Shown here in pieces: positions 40,543 to 49,481 of a stretch of 64,000 nt of DNA. The notes under the pieces were generated by a model, which saw nothing but the letters and a program-made list of their open reading frames with translations, had not been told where the DNA came from and made no database searches. The position numbers and the translations under genes are program-made. Positions within the stretch are counted from its first letter, which is position 1. Every line of letters begins with the position of its first letter. Source of the stretch: Streptomyces humicola (GTDB lineage Bacteria > Actinomycetota > Actinomycetes > Streptomycetales > Streptomycetaceae). The stretch spans positions 210,999 to 274,998 of the forward strand of contig NZ_JANFNG010000005.1 of assembly GCF_024436035.1 (NCBI RefSeq), read 5' to 3'.

Positions 40543-43055
40543 GCCGAGGCGGAAGGGAAGTCGGTGCCATGCCGACGGCGGACCTTGCGCGGATGCCGAT
40601 GCCCGAGGCGCTGAGCGAGCTGGACGCCTCCCGCGGCGGCCTGTCCGGCGATCGGGCGCGTGTGCGTCTGGAGCGTTACGGGCCGAACGAGATCGCCGAG
40701 GAACACCGCAACGCCCTGCTGGTCTTCCTCGGCTACTTCTGGGCGCCGATCCCGTGGATGATCGAGGCCGCGCTCATGCTCTCCCTGGCGGTGCGGCACT
40801 GGGCCGACGCTGTGATCATCGGGGTGCTGCTGGCGATGAACGGGGTGGTCGCCTTCGCCGAGGAACACCAGGCGGCCAACGCCATCGCCGCGCTGAAGCA
40901 GCGGCTGGCGACCACGGCCCGGGTCCTGCGGGACGGGGGGTGGACGACGGTTGCGGTGCCGGAGCTGGTCCCGGGCGATGTGATCCGCATCCGGCTCGGA
41001 GACGTCGCCCCGGCCGATGCCCGGCTGCTGGACGAGGTGTCGCTGCAAGTGGACCAGTCGGCGCTGACCGGCGAGTCGCTACCGGTCACCCGAGGGGCCG
41101 GGGATGTGCTGTACTCCGGGGCCGTGGTGGTGCGCGGTGAGGCCGACGCGCTGGTGTACGCAACCGGTGCGGCCAGCTACTTCGGCCGCACCACCGCCCT
41201 GGTGGAGACCGCCGGGACGGTCAGCCACTTCCAGCGCGCGGTGCTGCGCATCGGCCACTACCTCATCGTCCTGGCACTGGGACTGGTGACGCTCACCGTG
41301 GTGGTCTCCGTGGCACGCGGGAACCCGGTGCTGGCCGTCCTGGAGTTCGCGCTGGTGGTCACGATCGCCTCGGTGCCGGTAGCGCTGCCTGCGGTGCTGT
41401 CGGTGACCATGGCGGTCGGCGCCCGCCACCTCGCCCGCCGCCAGGCGGTGGTCTCCCACCTGCCGGCGGTGGAGGAATTGGGCGGCATCGACGTACTGTG
41501 CTCGGACAAGACCGGAACCCTCACCCAGAACCGCCTGGCGGTCGCCACCCCCTGGACCGCACCAGGCGTGACCGCCGACGAGCTGCTGACGGCCGCCGCC
41601 CTCGCCTCCCGCGCCGAGGACCAGGACCCCATCGACCTCGCCGTACTCGCCCGCGCCGCCAGCCTGCCCCGTCAGGTGGCCACGGACTTCGTGCCGTTCG
41701 ACCCCGTCTCCAAACGCACCCAGGCCACCGTGGCCGACGACGCAGACGGCAGCACGTATCAGGTCAGCAAAGGAGCTCCCCAGGTCATCGCGGCCCTGTG
41801 CGCCGCCGATCCCGCCGCGGAGGACGTAGACGTAGCAGTCGCGCAGTTCGCCTCCCGCGGCTACCGCTCCCTCGGGGTCGCCCGCACCGACGCATCACAC
41901 GCGTGGCGGCTGCTCGGCGTGCTGCCGCTGGCCGATCCACCACGGCAGGACTCGGCCGCCACCGTCACCGCCGCCCGCGACCTCGGCGTGGACGTGAAGA
42001 TGGTCACCGGCGACCAGATCGCTATCGGCCGGGAGATCGCCCACCGGATCGGCCTGGGCGAACAGATCCTCGACGCAACCGTCCTCGACACTGCCCCGTC
42101 GGACACACCACTGCACGACGACGCGGAACTGGCCGAACGGGTGGAGGCCGCCGACGGTTTCGCCCAGGTCTTCCCGGAGCACAAATACCGCATCGTCAAG
42201 CTGCTGCAGGCCGGCGGCCACATCGTGGGCATGACCGGCGACGGCGTCAACGACGCGCCGGCGCTGAAGCAGGCCGACGCCGGCATCGCGGTCGCCGGCG
42301 CCACCGATGCCGCCCGGTCCGCCGCCGACGTCGTCCTGCTCGCCCCTGGTCTGTCGGTCATCGTCGACGCCATCCGGCAAGCGCGCGAGATCTTCGCCCG
42401 GATGACCAGTTACGCCACCTACCGCATCGCCGAGACCATCCGGGTCCTGCTGCTGATCACTCTGGCGATCGTCGCGGTCAACTTCTTCCCCGTCACCCCC
42501 ATCATGATCGTCTTCCTGGCGCTCCTCAACGATGGAGCGATCCTGTCCATCGCCTACGACCACGTCCGCGGCTCGCCCCGGCCCGCCGCCTGGGACATGC
42601 GCACCGTGCTGACCGTGGCCACCGCACTGGGGCTGATGGGCGTCGCCGAGACCTTCCTCCTCTTCGCCCTCGCCGACCAGGTCTTCGGCCTGAGCCGGGA
42701 TCTCATCCGCACCCTGATCTACCTCAAGCTGTCCGTCTCCGGACACCTCACCATCTTCGTCACCCGCACCCGCGGACCCTTCTGGTCCCGCCCGGCCCCC
42801 GCCCCCGTCCTGCTCGGCGCGGTGGTGGGCACCCAGCTCATCGCCACCCTCATCGCCGTCTACGGCGCGCTGATGACCCCGCTCGGCTGGGGCCTGGCCG
42901 GCATCGTCTGGGCCTACGCCGTCATCTGGTTCCTCGTCGAGGACCGGGTCAAGCTCGCCGCCCACCACTGGCTCGACACCCACCCGCGACCCCAACACTC
43001 GTCACCGGCGCGGAGTTTCGATACTCAGCGCTTCAGTGTTCGCACCGGCGAATGA
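40539..43055 (+). CDS. Plasma-membrane proton-efflux P-type ATPase (type IIIA)
   Basis: An 838-aa P-type ATPase. It has actuator TGES (178-181), phosphorylation Asp323 in CSDKTGTLTQ, nucleotide-binding KGAP and hinge MTGDGVNDAP, with about ten membrane helices. The N-terminal LSELDASRGGLSGDRARVRLERYGPNEI and absence of CxxC or CPC metal motifs place it with fungal/plant-like H+-ATPases. It pumps protons out at the cost of ATP. Coupling with a CsoR-type regulator is unusual. A fragment of a second copy lies at 31335-31546. Confidence 0.9.
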   Translation: MSRGGREVGAMPTADLARMPMPEALSELDASRGGLSGDRARVRLERYGPNEIAEEHRNALLVFLGYFWAPIPWMIEAALMLSLAVRHWADAVIIGVLLAMNGVVAFAEEHQAANAIAALKQRLATTARVLRDGGWTTVAVPELVPGDVIRIRLGDVAPADARLLDEVSLQVDQSALTGESLPVTRGAGDVLYSGAVVVRGEADALVYATGAASYFGRTTALVETAGTVSHFQRAVLRIGHYLIVLALGLVTLTVVVSVARGNPVLAVLEFALVVTIASVPVALPAVLSVTMAVGARHLARRQAVVSHLPAVEELGGIDVLCSDKTGTLTQNRLAVATPWTAPGVTADELLTAAALASRAEDQDPIDLAVLARAASLPRQVATDFVPFDPVSKRTQATVADDADGSTYQVSKGAPQVIAALCAADPAAEDVDVAVAQFASRGYRSLGVARTDASHAWRLLGVLPLADPPRQDSAATVTAARDLGVDVKMVTGDQIAIGREIAHRIGLGEQILDATVLDTAPSDTPLHDDAELAERVEAADGFAQVFPEHKYRIVKLLQAGGHIVGMTGDGVNDAPALKQADAGIAVAGATDAARSAADVVLLAPGLSVIVDAIRQAREIFARMTSYATYRIAETIRVLLLITLAIVAVNFFPVTPIMIVFLALLNDGAILSIAYDHVRGSPRPAAWDMRTVLTVATALGLMGVAETFLLFALADQVFGLSRDLIRTLIYLKLSVSGHLTIFVTRTRGPFWSRPAPAPVLLGAVVGTQLIATLIAVYGALMTPLGWGLAGIVWAYAVIWFLVEDRVKLAAHHWLDTHPRPQHSSPARSFDTQRFSVRTGE

Positions 43056-43149
43056 ACGTCCGGAACCGGAAGATCGCCAAAGCCGTGAAGCTCAAGACCA
43101 GCGTCCCAGGGTTACGCGGCAGTCGGCCCTTCGACCCGTCTCATCACAT

Positions 43150-43686
43150 TCACCGGCTCCCACGCATACCTGCTTCGCCCGACGGCCGCCCAGAATGCCC
43201 CGCGCCGACCGGGGTGAGCCGGACGAAGCGGATGTGATCACGTCCCGCCTGGCAGAAGTCCGCGCGGCTGCCGTCCACCTGCAGTCCGCACACCCGCATC
43301 AACTGTGCTGCGGCCCGTGGATGGCGCGTGGCGTACTCGGCCATTGCGCTGCCGCACTCTTCGGGCGTGAGCAAGGCTGCTACTGCCGCCGCTCGCCGCC
43401 GGCCCACTCGGATGGTGACGGCGGGGTCCTGGCGCACGTTGCGATACCACTGAGCGTTGACACCGAACCCGGAGGCCACCAGATAGGCGTCGGTTTCGCA
43501 GTCGCGTCCGGCGACTTCCAGCAGGACCTGACGCTGTTGACCAGTCAGGCGCCCGGTGTGGGTGAGGAGCACGAACCGCTGTCCGAACAGCCATCCCAGA
43601 TGCCAGTGGTACAGGCGGATGGGGGCGCGCACCAGCAGGCGGCGCAGGCCGGTCGGCGATGGAACGTCTTTCACCTTGCGCAGCAC
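43150..43686 (-). CDS. Nitroreductase-family deazaflavin-dependent oxidoreductase (DDN/DUF385) 2
   Basis: A 178-aa paralogue of the protein at 35353-35847: LRRLLVRAPIRLYHWHLGWL, LLTHTGRLTGQQRQVLLEV, VRQDPAVTIRVGRRRAAAV and AGRDHIRFVRLTPV align throughout. GTG 43686 has AAGGGAG 6 nt upstream; ATG 43704 is an alternative. Predicted F420-binding split barrel. Converges with the ATPase gene. The downstream-facing zinc-ribbon gene starts about 340 bp upstream on the same strand. Confidence 0.82.
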   Translation of the reverse strand: MLRKVKDVPSPTGLRRLLVRAPIRLYHWHLGWLFGQRFVLLTHTGRLTGQQRQVLLEVAGRDCETDAYLVASGFGVNAQWYRNVRQDPAVTIRVGRRRAAAVAALLTPEECGSAMAEYATRHPRAAAQLMRVCGLQVDGSRADFCQAGRDHIRFVRLTPVGAGHSGRPSGEAGMRGSR

Positions 43687-43797
43687 CCCAGTCTCCCTTC
43701 GCATACCGACCCGCAGCCGCCACGCCGGAACCGGTCAGGTCCCCCGGCAGGTCACCGCCCGTCACGCACGTGACCGAAGAGGCAGCAGACCGGACCG

Positions 43798-44025
43798 TCA
43801 GCGCCGCCCGTTCAGCCTGCCGACGACGCGCCGTCCGCACCGCACGCATCGCGGAGCTCCCGTATCGGTATAGGGCGGAAGTACCCACACGCCCCCGATC
43901 TGGAAGTACTCCCGCACCTCTCCGCTCGGGGTCTCACAGTGCCGTACCCCGTACTGCCGCTCGCACCGATGGCCGCACTTCGGACAGATGAACTCGACAA
44001 GGTCCACACCCGTCTCGACCAGCAT
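43798..44025 (-). CDS. Small zinc-ribbon protein 2
   Basis: A 75-aa protein with CPKCGHRC and CVRCGRR, i.e. two CxxC knuckles separated by about 40 residues; the centre reads QYGVRHCETPSGEVREYFQIGG. GGAGGGGG precedes ATG 44025. Related to the zinc-ribbon protein at 36912 (same EYxVRH/EYEIRH plus EYF/QYF pattern). Probably transcribed from the promoter with the element at 44094-44125. Function unknown. Confidence 0.75.
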   Translation of the reverse strand: MLVETGVDLVEFICPKCGHRCERQYGVRHCETPSGEVREYFQIGGVWVLPPYTDTGAPRCVRCGRRVVGRLNGRR

Positions 44026-44093
44026 GCGTCCCCCTCCCCTGGCAACGACACACGCCCGACGAAGCAGGCGAATGCGACCATCGGCCCTTACTA

Positions 44094-44125
44094 TTGCCAT
44101 AAGCAAAATTAGCACACGGCAAAAC
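44094..44125. promoter_or_regulatory. Shared 32-bp element with TTGCC-ATA-AGCAA core
   Basis: Second copy of the element at 36025-36056 (27 of 32 identical). It stands 69 bp upstream of the zinc-ribbon gene on the minus strand and about 140 bp upstream of the YncE-like gene on the plus strand, so it can serve either. The palindrome has one mismatch here. Confidence 0.6.
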
Positions 44126-44226
44126 AGGCTGCATTCGAACGTCGGTACACCTGGACACCCTTGGCCACTCCGATACGTACGCCCCCTGGTCGGGTAGCGG
44201 CCAACCATACGTTTGCTTACGTTTGT

Positions 44227-44240
44227 GGGGGAAAACCCCC
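44227..44240 (+). other. GGGGG-AAAA-CCCCC hairpin in the yncE-like leader
   Basis: A perfect 5-bp GC stem with an AAAA loop, 24 nt upstream of the GTG start and just before the ribosome site GGGAGG. It may affect mRNA stability or translation. Too short to call a terminator. Confidence 0.4.
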
Positions 44241-44263
44241 CTGTTTCCCAACGGGAGGCTCCG

Positions 44264-45556
44264 GTGCGTCGGCAAGGTTTCCGGGCCGTTATGGCCTGCG
44301 GCCTGACGGCCGCGGCGGGGTCCCTGGCGGCAGGCATCGGCGCGAATTCCAGCCACACGCCCTCGGGTGCGACAGCACCGACTGGCCGCTGGAACGGACC
44401 GCGGCGTGATCCGCACCTTCCGCCTCCGCTGGCCGACCTGCGCAGCATCGTCGCCCCCGGGTGGCTCCAGGCCGTGACCGGCCATCGGCCCGCCCGTCGG
44501 AAAGCACAGGCCGCAGGCGTCGCTGGCATCTACAAGTACGCCGGAGCTGGAATGTTCAGCCCAGCGGTGGCAGGCGACCCCCAACTGGTGTACGTCCCCA
44601 ACAGCGGCGAGCCCGGCATGGGCGGAGGACGCCCCTCGGCCAATCCCGACCGCGACACGGTCACCGTCATCGACCCGAAGACCTTCAAGATCGTCGGCCA
44701 CTTCACGGTCGGCGCCCTGCCGCAACACGTCACCCCCTCCTGGGATCTGAAGACGCTGTGGGTCGACGCCAGCGGCAGCAACCAACTCGTCCCCATCAAC
44801 CCCCACACCGCCAAACCCGGCAAACCCGTTCCGGTCAGCGCGCCCTACAACCTGTACTTCACGCCCGACGGCAGCAGCGCCCTGGCCTTCGCCGAGCGCC
44901 GCAACCGCATCGAGGTCTTGGATCCCCACACCATGAAGCTGCGGCGCACCGTCGCGGTTCCCTGCCGGGGCCTCAACCACGCGGACTTCTCCGCGGACGG
45001 CACCTACTTCCTCACCACCTGCGAGTTCTCCGGCCAGTTGCTCAAATACGACACCAAGACGCTGCGGCTCCTCGACGACGTCCGCCTCGGCCGGCACGTC
45101 GTACCCCAGGACATCCGGCTCGGACCGGACGGACGCACCTTCTATGCGGCGTCGTTCGCCAGGGGCGGGCTGGTCGTCGTCGACGGAGCGACGATGAAGG
45201 CCGAAGGCTTCATCGCCACCGGCGCCGGCACGCATGGCATCTACCCGAGCCGAGACGGCAGACGGCTGTATGTCTCCAACCGCAACGACGGATCGGTGAG
45301 CGTTGTCGATCCAGCCACCCGCAAGGTCACCAGCACCTGGACCATTCCCGGCGGCGGATCCCCCGACATGGGCAGCGTCAGCGCCGACGGCAGCCAGCTG
45401 TGGCTCTCCGGGCGCAACACCGACCAGGTCTACGTCTTCTCCACCAAAGACGGCCATCTGCTCGCCCGCATCCGCGTCGGCGCCAACCCGCACGGCCTGA
45501 CCTACTTCCCCCAGCCCGGCCGCTACAGCGTCGGCCACACCGGCAACTACCGCTGA
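44264..45556 (+). CDS. YncE-like seven-bladed beta-propeller, exported
   Basis: A 430-aa protein with an N-terminal export signal (RRQGFRAVMACGLTAAAGSL), possibly Tat-type from the RR pair. The body shows repeated blade motifs: DTVTVIDPKTFKIVGHFTVG, NRIEVLDPHTMKLRRTVAV, LVVVDGATMKAEGFIATG, GSVSVVDPATRKVTSTW and QVYVFSTKDGHLLARIRVG. GTG 44264 follows GGGAGG. Such extracellular propellers bind partners or cofactors and are often annotated as cytochrome-like or surface-layer proteins. Ligand unknown. Confidence 0.85.
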   Translation: MRRQGFRAVMACGLTAAAGSLAAGIGANSSHTPSGATAPTGRWNGPRRDPHLPPPLADLRSIVAPGWLQAVTGHRPARRKAQAAGVAGIYKYAGAGMFSPAVAGDPQLVYVPNSGEPGMGGGRPSANPDRDTVTVIDPKTFKIVGHFTVGALPQHVTPSWDLKTLWVDASGSNQLVPINPHTAKPGKPVPVSAPYNLYFTPDGSSALAFAERRNRIEVLDPHTMKLRRTVAVPCRGLNHADFSADGTYFLTTCEFSGQLLKYDTKTLRLLDDVRLGRHVVPQDIRLGPDGRTFYAASFARGGLVVVDGATMKAEGFIATGAGTHGIYPSRDGRRLYVSNRNDGSVSVVDPATRKVTSTWTIPGGGSPDMGSVSADGSQLWLSGRNTDQVYVFSTKDGHLLARIRVGANPHGLTYFPQPGRYSVGHTGNYR

Positions 45557-45572
45557 CCGGAGCCGGCAGGCT

Positions 45573-45780
45573 GCTGAGCGCCGGGGCAGTCGCCGCCTGG
45601 ATCCCTGACTCCTTCTGGCGCGCCTTCGTCTTCAGCAGGCACCCCCTCGCCGCCAAGCCGTGGGGGCCGCTGATCGCCCCGTTGGTGGCCACGACACCTC
45701 GTTCGTCTGCCCTGCTGATCGTCCCGATCCTGAGCATCTACCGGAAGTACTACGGGCTGCGGATGATGGGCGGCTCGCCG
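45573..45780 (+). pseudogene. Permease (DUF318/ArsP-like) with internal deletion
   Basis: IPDSFWRAFVFSRHPLAAKP then WGPLIAPLVA matches one region of DUF318 permeases, and LLIVPILSIYRKYYGLRMM a later one, but the 30-40 residues expected between them (the GNVP-containing helix) are missing and both ends are cut. Follows the YncE-like gene by 17 bp. Remnant of a transporter for metal(loid)s or similar solutes. Confidence 0.7.
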
Positions 45781-45894
45781 GAGGGGCACGGGCACGGCGC
45801 CGGATCCCCACTACCTGAAGGAGCATGCGGTACGGTCCCCACCGGCCGGGAAAAGTGCATCACGACGAGGATCGATCATCGGCTCACGATGGAT

Positions 45895-46320
45895 CTAACC
45901 GCGGTGAAAGCGCAGCAGTGAGCGGCTGCTCTTCACCACCACTGTCAAGGCCAGAATCACCAGTGCCCCTTCCACGGCGAGGCTGGCCAGACCGAGTGGC
46001 TCCAGCCAGTTTCCCCGGTCTTCGCTGTAGTCCGGCAGGCCAGGACCACGGGAGAGCAGATACCCGACAAGGGGGCAGATCCCCACGCCCGCGGCGAGCA
46101 GCCAACCCTCACTTAGGACCCGTCCCGGCCTGGCTGCAATCAGCAACACAGCGCCGAGGAGGCCGGCGGCCTCCAGCAGGTAGTAGCCAACACCTACGTA
46201 ACGCGGTGTCCTGTTACCGGGGAAGCCGCCCTGGTCTTGAACATGGATCCACGCAACCGTAAGGCACAACAGCGCCGCACACAGTCGCGGCAGAAGCCGA
46301 ACACCAAAGCCCACGGCCAT
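45895..46320 (-). CDS. Small four-helix membrane protein
   Basis: A 141-aa protein with hydrophobic stretches at about 10-28, 45-65, 75-95 and 115-135. A conserved-looking loop reads GPGLPDYSEDRGNWLEPLG, and HVQDQGGFPGNRTPRYVGVG follows helix 1. ATG 46320 has a perfect AGGAGG 7 nt upstream. Family not recognised; such loops occur in actinobacterial proteins near copper and redox genes. Likely expressed. Confidence 0.65.
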   Translation of the reverse strand: MAVGFGVRLLPRLCAALLCLTVAWIHVQDQGGFPGNRTPRYVGVGYYLLEAAGLLGAVLLIAARPGRVLSEGWLLAAGVGICPLVGYLLSRGPGLPDYSEDRGNWLEPLGLASLAVEGALVILALTVVVKSSRSLLRFHRG

Positions 46321-46896
46321 ACGCAGACCTCCTGGACGTTCAGAGAAGGGAATCGACTCCTTGTGACACTGTGTGATCCCTACCACCGAGAGCTCCAGCA
46401 ACCAACGGCCGCTGCGCCAGCCAGAGTACCCGCGGCTGGGCGCCGTGGGCCGCACACCCGCTCGCACGCGACCTCACGCGGGACTAGCTCGCGTCGGCCG
46501 ACGCCGGCCGCGGCATCGCCGGGTTCGCCACCACGCCCGACAACCGACGGTCGACGACTACTCGCCACCCGGGCCATGGCGGCGGCCTCCCTCCTCCGCC
46601 CCAATGGCGACGAGACCGACTCCCGCGCCACGTGCCATACCTGCATCGACGGCAGCCAGCGGCTCGGATTCGTCAACGACGTCGCGAGGAACTGGCGGAC
46701 GGTCGGCCGCTCATCCCCAAACGGACCCTGAAGCACCCACCGCATCACCTGCGCTGACCTCGAACGGGCCCGCGACCTGTGGACCGTCAGCACCTTGATC
46801 ACCGCACCACTCGACCAAGCAGGCCACCCCCTGGCCGAGGGCCGGCCCTCGTGATCCGCCCGGCATGCGGGCGGGTGATCGGAATCAGCAAACACT
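46321..46896. other. No confident gene
   Basis: Only short, inconsistent frames occur on either strand. One of 53 residues at 46573-46731 includes CHTC but no recognisable domain or ribosome site. The right end leads into the promoter of the glutamate decarboxylase gene. Confidence 0.45.
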
Positions 46897-46917
46897 TACG
46901 ATATTCGTACAGATTAT
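46897..46917 (+). promoter_or_regulatory. Palindrome and -10 box upstream of glutamate decarboxylase
   Basis: TACGA-TAT-TCGTA at 46897-46909 is a perfect 13-bp inverted repeat, followed by a -10-like GATTAT at 46912-46917. It has the same 5-3-5 geometry as the TTGC palindromes but a different sequence, so a different regulator of similar type is likely. The long leader to the start (about 140 nt) has no other clear element. Confidence 0.45.
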
Positions 46918-47062
46918 CGCATGCCGTGGAAAGTCGCACTCTCATCTCGGCAATTCACTAGCAAAGCTGGACAGAACTGGCAAGAAACACTGTGATCAAC
47001 GGCGTAGCGTCCCTGTCTGGACTGCGGAGGGAGGTCCTCCGACGTCCTGGAAGGAGCCCGCT

Positions 47063-48436
47063 GTGGCATTGCAGCATGCCGCCTGTCCCCCGAGGTGCAC
47101 CTGTGATGATCACCTGTCCGCCACGCAATTCACACCGGGACGCGACGTATTGCGTCCCGCCCGCACAGAGCTGCCTGAGGAGGAGATGGAACCGGAGGCT
47201 GCCTACCGGCTGATTCACGACGAACTGATGCTGGACGGCAACGCACGGCTCAACCTGGCTACCTTCGCCACAAGTTGGATGGAGCCACAGGCCCGAGCAC
47301 TGATGAACGAGTCGCTGGCGAAGAACGCCGTGGACAGGGAGGAGTACCCGCAAACCGCCGCGATGGAGGAGCGGTGCGTGCGCATGCTGGCGCGATTGTG
47401 GCATGCCCCAACGCCGGATACCTGCGTCGGCTGCTCCACCACCGGCTCCAGTGAGGCGGCGATGCTCGCCGGACTGGTGCTCAAACGCCGCTGGCAACAA
47501 CGTCGTCGGGCATCAGGATCGGCATGCGGCCGACCGAATCTCGTGATGGGCGCCAACGTCCAGGTGTGCTGGAAGAAGTTCGCCCGGTACTTCGACGTAG
47601 AGCCGCGGCTCGTACCGCTGGAGACTGGCCAGTATCACCTGACCCAGGAACGTCTGGCCCGATACTGCGACCAGAACACCATCGGTGTCGTCTCCGTCCT
47701 CGGTTCCACCCTCGACGGCTCCTACGAACCGGTGGACCGGATCTGCGCCGCGCTGGACGCCCTGGAGGGGCGTACCGGCATGGACATTCCCGTCCATGTG
47801 GACGGCGCCTCGGGGGCCATGGTCGCCCCCTTCCTGGACCCGGACCTCGCCTGGGACTTCCGGTTGGACCGCGTTGTGTCCATCAACGCATCCGGCCACA
47901 AGTACGGCCTGGTCTATCCCAGCATCGGCTGGGCGATCTGGCGCGACACCGAGACCGTACCCGAGGATCTGATCTTCCAGGTCAACTACCTCGGCGGCCA
48001 TATGCCGACCCTCGGGTTGAGCTTCTCTCGCCCGGCATCCCAGGTGGCGGCTCAGTACTACAGTTTCCTGCGCTACGGCCGCGCCGGACTCCGCCGAGCC
48101 CAAGGACGCTGCCGCGCCATCGCACAAGCACTGGCGGCCGAGATCGCCACCATCGGGCCCTTCCGGCTACTCAGCGACGGATCCCAACTACCAGTCATCG
48201 CCTTCTGCCTGGCGCCGGACACCGACAACTTCACCGTGTTTGACGTCTCCCGCACTCTGCGAGAGCGGGGCTGGCAGGTTCCCGCATACACCCTTCCCAA
48301 GAACCGCGAGGACCTGGCAGTCCTGCGCGTCGTGGTTCGCCACGGATTCAGCGGCGAACTCGCCCAGCTGTTCCTGGATGATCTGCAACGCGTCACGGAC
48401 CAACTGGCCAAACAAGCTGCCCCCGCCAATCACTGA
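47063..48436 (+). CDS. gad: Glutamate decarboxylase
   Basis: A 457-aa PLP enzyme of group II. ARLNLATFATSWMEPQA, SSEAAMLAGLVLKRRWQ, HVDGASGAM (245-253) and SINASGHKYGL with the PLP Lys280 are the GadB signatures; GWAIWRD and LGGHMPTLGLSFSRP follow as expected. GTG 47063 has AAGGAG 7 nt upstream. It converts glutamate to GABA and CO2, consuming an intracellular proton, the core reaction of acid resistance. No GadC antiporter is nearby. ClC and the H+-ATPase in the same island fit this use. Confidence 0.92.
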   Translation: MALQHAACPPRCTCDDHLSATQFTPGRDVLRPARTELPEEEMEPEAAYRLIHDELMLDGNARLNLATFATSWMEPQARALMNESLAKNAVDREEYPQTAAMEERCVRMLARLWHAPTPDTCVGCSTTGSSEAAMLAGLVLKRRWQQRRRASGSACGRPNLVMGANVQVCWKKFARYFDVEPRLVPLETGQYHLTQERLARYCDQNTIGVVSVLGSTLDGSYEPVDRICAALDALEGRTGMDIPVHVDGASGAMVAPFLDPDLAWDFRLDRVVSINASGHKYGLVYPSIGWAIWRDTETVPEDLIFQVNYLGGHMPTLGLSFSRPASQVAAQYYSFLRYGRAGLRRAQGRCRAIAQALAAEIATIGPFRLLSDGSQLPVIAFCLAPDTDNFTVFDVSRTLRERGWQVPAYTLPKNREDLAVLRVVVRHGFSGELAQLFLDDLQRVTDQLAKQAAPANH

Positions 48437-49194
48437 CCCAAGCCAGGCGTCGTAGCCCCGGGGACCTCCAGCCAAGCGCCCAGCTATGGCATCGGCCCTA
48501 GCAATTTGCAGCCCGGCCCCCGTCGACGCTCCACAAGGGAGCCAAAACGGGCGATCGCGATAATCGGGAATCGCGTATTCCTCAGCCGCTATGGGCTCGT
48601 GGCACCCGTGGCCGTCACCGCCCCCCTGCCACCGGTGGCGGGCCCATAGTTACTGCTGTGGTGACCGGTCAGCACGGCCCGACGCGACGTACGTAGTACG
48701 TAAGCAGCGACGGCCAGTCACGGGCGCCGGGCGGTTCAACGGCCTGGCGCCCGGGGTCCCATGGCGGCTATTTCCTGGTGCAGACCGTGTGGGGCTTGAC
48801 CCAGACCTTCTTGGTCTTGCCGTGGCTGGCAACCGTCCGCGCGGCCTCCCACGCCCCGCCCCAACCGTTGGATGACGAGCGGCCGTGCCGGTCATCCGAT
48901 TCCGTCATCGGGCGGTCCTGCCCTCGCCGGACGCCACCAGGACGTACCCTCGACTCGGCGCAGGATGATTAGAAAATCATGTATTTCATGTTTCGTCAGT
49001 ATATGACAAACCGCATGCGCTGCGCCCATTCCCGGCACGGGTAGCACCAGGCCATTGAACTGGGGCGATCGGAGAGCCTGGCAGCACGGTCAGATCTCTT
49101 GGCGGTCTTGCCTGGTCGGCCTGCGCTCGGACGTCAGGTGGCCGGGAAGTCTGATCGGCGCGAGATCCGTCGTGGTCGAAGTCGGCTATCAGGA
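48437..49194. other. No confident gene
   Basis: About 760 bp without a supported gene. An AT-rich patch at 48966-49015 contains a near-palindrome TTTCGTCA-GTATA-TGACAAA, possibly an operator for the small membrane protein gene downstream. The remaining frames have atypical composition. Confidence 0.45.
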
Positions 49195-49398
49195 GTGGAC
49201 GATGAGCCCAGAGCATGCATCCACCAGCAGTCTTCCCAGCCGTGCGGGCTTCCAGTTGCCCGAGGATGTGCGGTCGCCGCGGTTGTCGTGCTCGTGGTGG
49301 GCGTCGCAGGAGCGATCGTGCACACCGGCTCGTTCTTCGTTCCTGCCCTGGTGGCGATGGGCGGGGCTGTCGTCAAGCTATGGCACGAACGAGCCTAG
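49195..49398 (+). CDS. Small membrane protein
   Basis: A frame of 67 residues whose C-terminal half is two hydrophobic stretches (VAAVVVLVVGVAGAIV and FFVPALVAMGGAVV) ending in KLWHERA, a typical small inner-membrane protein end. The start is uncertain: GTG 49195 is used, but the frame is open to 49099 and no clear ribosome site exists. The next gene starts 83 bp on. Confidence 0.45.
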   Translation: MDDEPRACIHQQSSQPCGLPVARGCAVAAVVVLVVGVAGAIVHTGSFFVPALVAMGGAVVKLWHERA

Positions 49399-49481
49399 GT
49401 CCAGCCTGCCGTCCGCCCCGCACCCGTTCTCTACCGGTTGTGGTGTGGACGGCGCCGTGCCCGACCTGGTAGTGCGGAGAC

